This document shows positions 14,790 through 17,551 of a stretch of DNA of 17,551 nucleotides, one piece after another. The DNA comes from Bacillota bacterium. GTDB taxonomy: Bacteria > Bacillota_I > Bacilli_A > RFN20 > CAG-826. The notes beneath the pieces were generated by a model that was not told the DNA's origin, ran no database searches, and saw only the letters and a program-made list of their open reading frames with translations. Position numbers and translations under genes: made by a program. Position 1 is the stretch's first letter. Each line of letters opens with the position of its first letter. The stretch lies in assembly GCA_023393065.1 (NCBI GenBank), contig JAEWMX010000011.1, forward strand, positions 1 through 17,551, written 5' to 3'.

Positions 14790-16049
14790 CTATACTTCGG
14801 GAGCAGCGGTGACGGCTGCAACAAAAGCTGCGAGTTGTTCTTGAATGGTCTGCGGGCCATCGACGCCGGCTGGGCCGTTGACGATGAAGTTGCCGACGGA
14901 AGCGGCTGGAGTCCAGAATGATTCGCCGACGGACTTGCCTTGCGGAATCGAGAATGGATATTGAGCATCCAAAGCAGCTAGTCCAGGTTCAGCTAGAACA
15001 GCCGCAGAGCCATCGACGACGATATTGGAAGGACCCTTCTTAATCGCTTCAAAACGATATTGTTGAGCAGCTTCATTAGTGACGAACTCAGCAAAGGCCA
15101 AAGCCCAGGCAGAGACTAAGGAGGAAGACTTAACACCGACTAATTTAGAGCCAGAAAAAGATCCCATTTGCACGGTGCTGCTATCGGCGCTTGTATATGT
15201 TGGAAGCTTGGTGGCGGCAAAATCATCGCCGAGTTCTTCCATGATATTATCGACGTTCCAGTTGCCGGTGACGGCAGCGACGACTTTGTTGCCGTTGGCA
15301 TCGGAGAAATCAGTCATGATATCGTCGACGTTAACGCTCTTAAAGCCTTTGTCCTTTTTCGGTTGAATAATATCAATCAAACCTTGTAGAGCGTTGGCGT
15401 TAGCGGTCGAATCAAAATCAGTCTCGTGAACGCGAGCATACGGATCATAAGATAACTCACCGTAATCGAGCAAACCGCTTAAAGAGTAATAACCATTACC
15501 CATATCGATGACGACTTGATGATCTTTATTAGCTTTGGCCATCATGCCTTCTAAAGTTTGAACATCGGTCGCAGTGAAAAATGCTTTGTTATAAACAAGC
15601 ATGTATCCGTTATCAGAGGATAGCGGAAAGGCATAAACTTTTTCCTCTTCATCTTGCTTTGTGAAGCTGGCGTCGTTAACGCATCTTTCGAGATCGCGGC
15701 CTTTGACAATGTTTGCATATGTTGTCGGCAAGGCATTGAGGACGCCTTTTTGAACGAGGTTGGCTAGTTGATCGTCAGCGAACATGAAGACATCAGCGGC
15801 GGTGTCGATATCGCCGAGCGCCATCGTGGCCGCATCACCTTCACCCACATCACCAAAACCCATTTTAAATGTGATTTCGGGATGGGCTTCTTGAAACTTG
15901 CCGGCTAAATACTCGTAAACTTCTTTTTCGCCTTCTTTAGCGGGACCCCACACCTGCAGACGGACCGTCTCTCCTTCGGTAGTATCGCCGCAGCCCGACA
16001 AGGCCAAAAGCGACGCCATCAATAGAAAGAGGCTTTTCGGTTTAAACAT
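14790..16049 (-). CDS. malE: Maltodextrin-binding lipoprotein, MalE type (extracellular solute-binding protein family 1)
   Basis: The substrate-receiving subunit of the importer, 419 residues, tethered to the outer face of the membrane. The signal peptide ends in ALSGC, with lipidated Cys20. The mature start VRLQVWGPAKEGEKE and the following FQEAHPEITF are typical of maltose/maltodextrin-binding proteins. So are the late features GNWNVDNI (about 265-272) and the aromatic, Gln/Arg-rich stretch with EAAQQYRFEA (about 328-337). Length is normal for the family. AAAGGAG (16057-16063) lies seven bases before the ATG. It has its own strong promoter and no clear terminator after it, so it is probably the first gene of the malE-malF-malG-amylase-pullulanase unit. 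The malto-oligosaccharide substrate is inferred from the surrounding amylolytic genes. Confidence 0.93.
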   Translation of the reverse strand: MFKPKSLFLLMASLLALSGCGDTTEGETVRLQVWGPAKEGEKEVYEYLAGKFQEAHPEITFKMGFGDVGEGDAATMALGDIDTAADVFMFADDQLANLVQKGVLNALPTTYANIVKGRDLERCVNDASFTKQDEEEKVYAFPLSSDNGYMLVYNKAFFTATDVQTLEGMMAKANKDHQVVIDMGNGYYSLSGLLDYGELSYDPYARVHETDFDSTANANALQGLIDIIQPKKDKGFKSVNVDDIMTDFSDANGNKVVAAVTGNWNVDNIMEELGDDFAATKLPTYTSADSSTVQMGSFSGSKLVGVKSSSLVSAWALAFAEFVTNEAAQQYRFEAIKKGPSNIVVDGSAAVLAEPGLAALDAQYPFSIPQGKSVGESFWTPAASVGNFIVNGPAGVDGPQTIQEQLAAFVAAVTAAPEV

Positions 16050-16130
16050 AAATTGTCTCCTTTCGCAATTTTCTGTAAAGGGAGCGAAAATCTTCGCATG
16101 CCCAGTTACAATTTAAGTTTACACGTTCTT

Positions 16131-16158
16131 ATTATAATATTTACTAGACATTTGTAAA
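16131..16158 (-). promoter_or_regulatory. malE promoter with inverted repeat
   Basis: On the minus strand TTTACA (16153-16158) and a perfect TATAAT (16131-16136) are 16 bases apart. The start would fall near 16124, leaving a leader of about 75 bases. An inverted repeat, TTTAC (16140-16144) and GTAAA (16154-16158), spans the spacer and the -35 and could bind a regulator. Confidence 0.75.
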
Positions 16159-16331
16159 CATTTAGCGGAACCATCAAACCCCGAAAAGACACGCACTATT
16201 AATAATAATTTAGGACGCGTTCGCGCAATTTTGTTGTTAATAAAAAGTCAGCAAATTAATTTTCTCCATTAATCACATCAAAGACTCAAGAGACTTTATT
16301 GCCTGCGGAATAAGTGCATACATGTCTAGTA
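16142..16331. repeat. Pair of 10-base inverted repeats in the divergent promoter region
   Basis: TACTAGACAT at 16142-16151, inside the malE promoter spacer, is matched by its reverse complement ATGTCTAGTA at 16322-16331, about 50 bases before the -35 of the + strand gene. The two copies are 170 bases apart, too far for an RNA hairpin of note but suitable for two sites of one regulator. Confidence 0.4.
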
Positions 16332-16383
16332 GCATAGCTATAATCGCTTAGATTATTATCCATGATTAAAAACATTTTTACAT

Positions 16384-16411
16384 TTGACAAGTGTATGTAT
16401 TTTGCTACAAT
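16384..16411 (+). promoter_or_regulatory. Promoter of the CBM-protein gene, extended -10
   Basis: A perfect TTGACA (16384-16389) and TACAAT (16406-16411) are 16 bases apart. TGC directly before the -10 makes it an extended -10. The start near 16418 gives a leader of about 58 bases. The ribosome site is GGGAG (16462-16466), nine bases before the ATG. Confidence 0.7.
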
Positions 16412-16475
16412 ATGAGGTAAATTTGGACATACAACCTTTTTTGCTATTTAATTATTTAAGTGGGAGAATCAAGTT

Positions 16476-17345
16476 ATGAAAAAAGGAAACACATTGCTGA
16501 CGAAGTTCGCTGCGATAGCTCTTGGAGCGGTTTTGACTGTTGGTGTTGGCGCGACTCTAAGTACCGTCAGTCCTTCTAGAGAAGTCGAAGCAGCAACTGT
16601 TGACACTAAAAGAATTTGGTTCCATACAGACTATGCGAATGACGACTGGTGGGATAACGGCTCCACAACTAGAATTCACTACTGGGGTGGCACAGGCGTT
16701 ACTGGAACCGATTGGCCGGGAGTCGCTATGTCTAGTGATGCTGCCAATGGACTATGGTTTTATGATGTTCCAAACAATACTGAAAATGTTAAATTTGTTA
16801 GGACGGATCCAGCAAACTCTTCAACCGTTTGGAATAAGACAATAGATGTCGCTGTACCAACAGATTGCAATAGCAAACGATTCGAATTATGGAATGATGA
16901 TGTTTGGTTTGAAAACCCGCCTGGCACATGGTATTCCGAGAAAAATGGCGCTTATGTCTCTTTTTCATTAGATACTACCACAATTGTTCAGAACTTCGCA
17001 GACTCTCTTGACACATATGCCGAAGCTTGTTCTGAAGCTAAAGCACAAACAGCAGTAGATACATACAACGGATTGTCATCTTTTGAACAAAATCAATTTG
17101 ATGCTTACACATATTCGGGTTATTCGGGTCAACAGGGCACCGACTTAAATGGAAAAACGGGTTTGCAAGTTTTGAATTATTTAAGGGCTCGCTATAATAT
17201 TCAAACTGAACTAAATAGCGTTAATTCCAATATCTTTTCTGAAAACGGCAAAATTGGATTGATAGTATCGATAAGTATCGTTGGTTTGACTTCTTTAGCC
17301 GGCCTTTATTTGCTTAATCGCAAAAGAAAATCTGTTGAATTCTAG
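16476..17345 (+). CDS. Exported membrane-anchored protein with CBM26-like starch-binding domain
   Basis: A 289-residue surface protein with no catalytic domain. A signal peptide (about 1-39, cleavage near VEA/A) is followed by a Trp/Tyr-rich beta module (about 44-152). Its pattern (WW 58-59, IHYWGG 67-72, DWPG 79-82, LWFYDVP 93-99, VKFVRTD 105-111) resembles CBM26/CBM25 starch-binding modules. A mainly helical region I do not recognise follows (about 165-250, with two Cys including Cys185 near AEACSEAK, and LSSFEQNQF at 200-208). Then comes a membrane helix (about 259-280) and the tail NRKRKSVEF, an anchor like that of the 929-residue pullulanase. It has its own promoter and terminator, so it is a single-gene unit divergent from malE. 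Base use is more AT-rich than the neighbours (16741-16800 has 18 G/C of 60). The likely role is to bind starch at the surface; the binding domain assignment is by pattern only. Confidence 0.75.
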   Translation: MKKGNTLLTKFAAIALGAVLTVGVGATLSTVSPSREVEAATVDTKRIWFHTDYANDDWWDNGSTTRIHYWGGTGVTGTDWPGVAMSSDAANGLWFYDVPNNTENVKFVRTDPANSSTVWNKTIDVAVPTDCNSKRFELWNDDVWFENPPGTWYSEKNGAYVSFSLDTTTIVQNFADSLDTYAEACSEAKAQTAVDTYNGLSSFEQNQFDAYTYSGYSGQQGTDLNGKTGLQVLNYLRARYNIQTELNSVNSNIFSENGKIGLIVSISIVGLTSLAGLYLLNRKRKSVEF

Positions 17346-17363
17346 TACTAAGCTTTTACTTTT

Positions 17364-17390
17364 AGGCGCCCTTACCGGCGCCTTTTATTT
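17364..17390 (+). terminator. Rho-independent terminator after the CBM-protein gene
   Basis: AGGCGCC (17364-17370) pairs with GGCGCCT (17377-17383) around the loop CTTACC. TTTTATTT follows directly. It starts 19 bases after the stop codon. Confidence 0.9.
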
Positions 17391-17551
17391 ACTTGTTGTT
17401 TCTATAAATACTCATTACAATAAAAATCTCGACTTTGACAGTTGTTTAGCGGGTTTTTGCCAAAAAGAATAGAACACATCGAATTAATTTGTGTTTATAA
17501 AAATGGGATTGCGTGTAGTAATTAAATTTGTTTAGTATCTTTTTGATAAGT
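17391..17551. other. AT-rich window end without a recognised feature
   Basis: No open reading frame or RNA gene is supported here. A TTGACA occurs at 17435-17440 but has no acceptable -10 at 16-18 bases. The stretch may be the leader region of a gene beyond the window. Confidence 0.4.

Larger units (their letters stand above)
16050..16475. other. Divergent intergenic region between malE and the CBM-protein gene
   Basis: This stretch of 426 bases holds no gene that I can support. It contains the malE promoter (16131-16158), the + strand promoter (16384-16411) and an inverted pair of 10-base repeats between them. There is also ATTAAT-tttctcc-ATTAAT near 16255-16273 and a short CGCG-TT-CGCG element near 16215. 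Both flanking genes encode glucan-binding exported proteins, so joint control from here is plausible. Confidence 0.6.

Noticed and set aside
16153..16166. TGTAAACATTTAGC at the malE -35 as a CcpA cre site
   Set aside because: It matches about 11 of 14 degenerate positions but lacks the central CG and the closing bases, so it does not meet the cre consensus.
14671..17446. The 12-base sequence TTGACAGTTGTT at 14671-14682 and again at 17435-17446
   Set aside because: Several 12-base repeats are expected by chance in 17 kb, and the flanks differ. Only the first copy has even a weak -10 partner.

Overview
The window is a compact locus for using starch, glycogen or pullulan-type alpha-glucans, from a single-membrane (Gram-positive-type) bacterium. 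The evidence is lipobox signal peptides on four proteins, two further exported proteins with C-terminal membrane anchors ending in Lys/Arg tails and no LPXTG, strong AAGGAG-type ribosome sites, and TTGACA/TATAAT-like promoters. TGA acts as stop: the RDD gene ends in three in-frame TGAs. The code is therefore the standard bacterial one, not the Mycoplasma one. The gene set and the polybasic anchors suggest an uncultured Bacillota lineage near Erysipelotrichales/Acholeplasmatales-like Bacilli. That placement is inference only.

Layout. On the + strand at the left is a monocistronic MsmX/UgpC-type ABC ATPase (76-1341). It converges on the minus-strand cluster at a shared bidirectional terminator (1361-1400). 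Read in its own direction, right to left, the minus-strand cluster is: sugar-binding lipoprotein malE (16049-14790), permeases malF (14600-12333) and malG (12333-11398), an alpha-amylase lipoprotein (11396-9828), a membrane-anchored type I pullulanase (9810-7021), a lipoprotein with an InlB-type repeat and three probable starch-binding modules (6881-5493), a second, lipid-anchored type I pullulanase (5358-2434), and an RDD-family membrane protein (2434-1415) whose start overlaps the pullulanase stop. At the right, divergent from malE, is a + strand gene (16476-17345) for an exported, membrane-anchored protein with a CBM26-like starch-binding domain.

Likely working model. The two pullulanases cut alpha-1,6 branches and the amylase cuts alpha-1,4 bonds at the outer face of the membrane. 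The non-catalytic starch-binding proteins hold polymer near the cell. MalE captures released maltodextrins, MalF/MalG import them, and MsmX supplies ATP. No cytoplasmic maltodextrin enzyme and no transcription regulator is encoded here, so those must lie elsewhere.

Transcription. Promoters can be read before msmX, malE, the 462-residue lipoprotein, the lipid-anchored pullulanase and the + strand CBM gene. Those before the lipoprotein and that pullulanase carry AT-rich perfect palindromes, and the malE promoter carries a TTTAC/GTAAA inverted repeat. These could be operators of a shared regulator. Terminators are clear at 1361-1400, 5431-5460 and 17364-17390. No RNA gene, CRISPR array, transposase or integrase was seen.

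The parts that look least ordinary are the solitary multi-module starch-binding lipoprotein, the orphan membrane-anchored CBM protein, the very long N-terminal membrane extension of MalF, the coiled-coil-like insertion in MsmX, and the RDD protein with a large extracytoplasmic loop coupled to a pullulanase.
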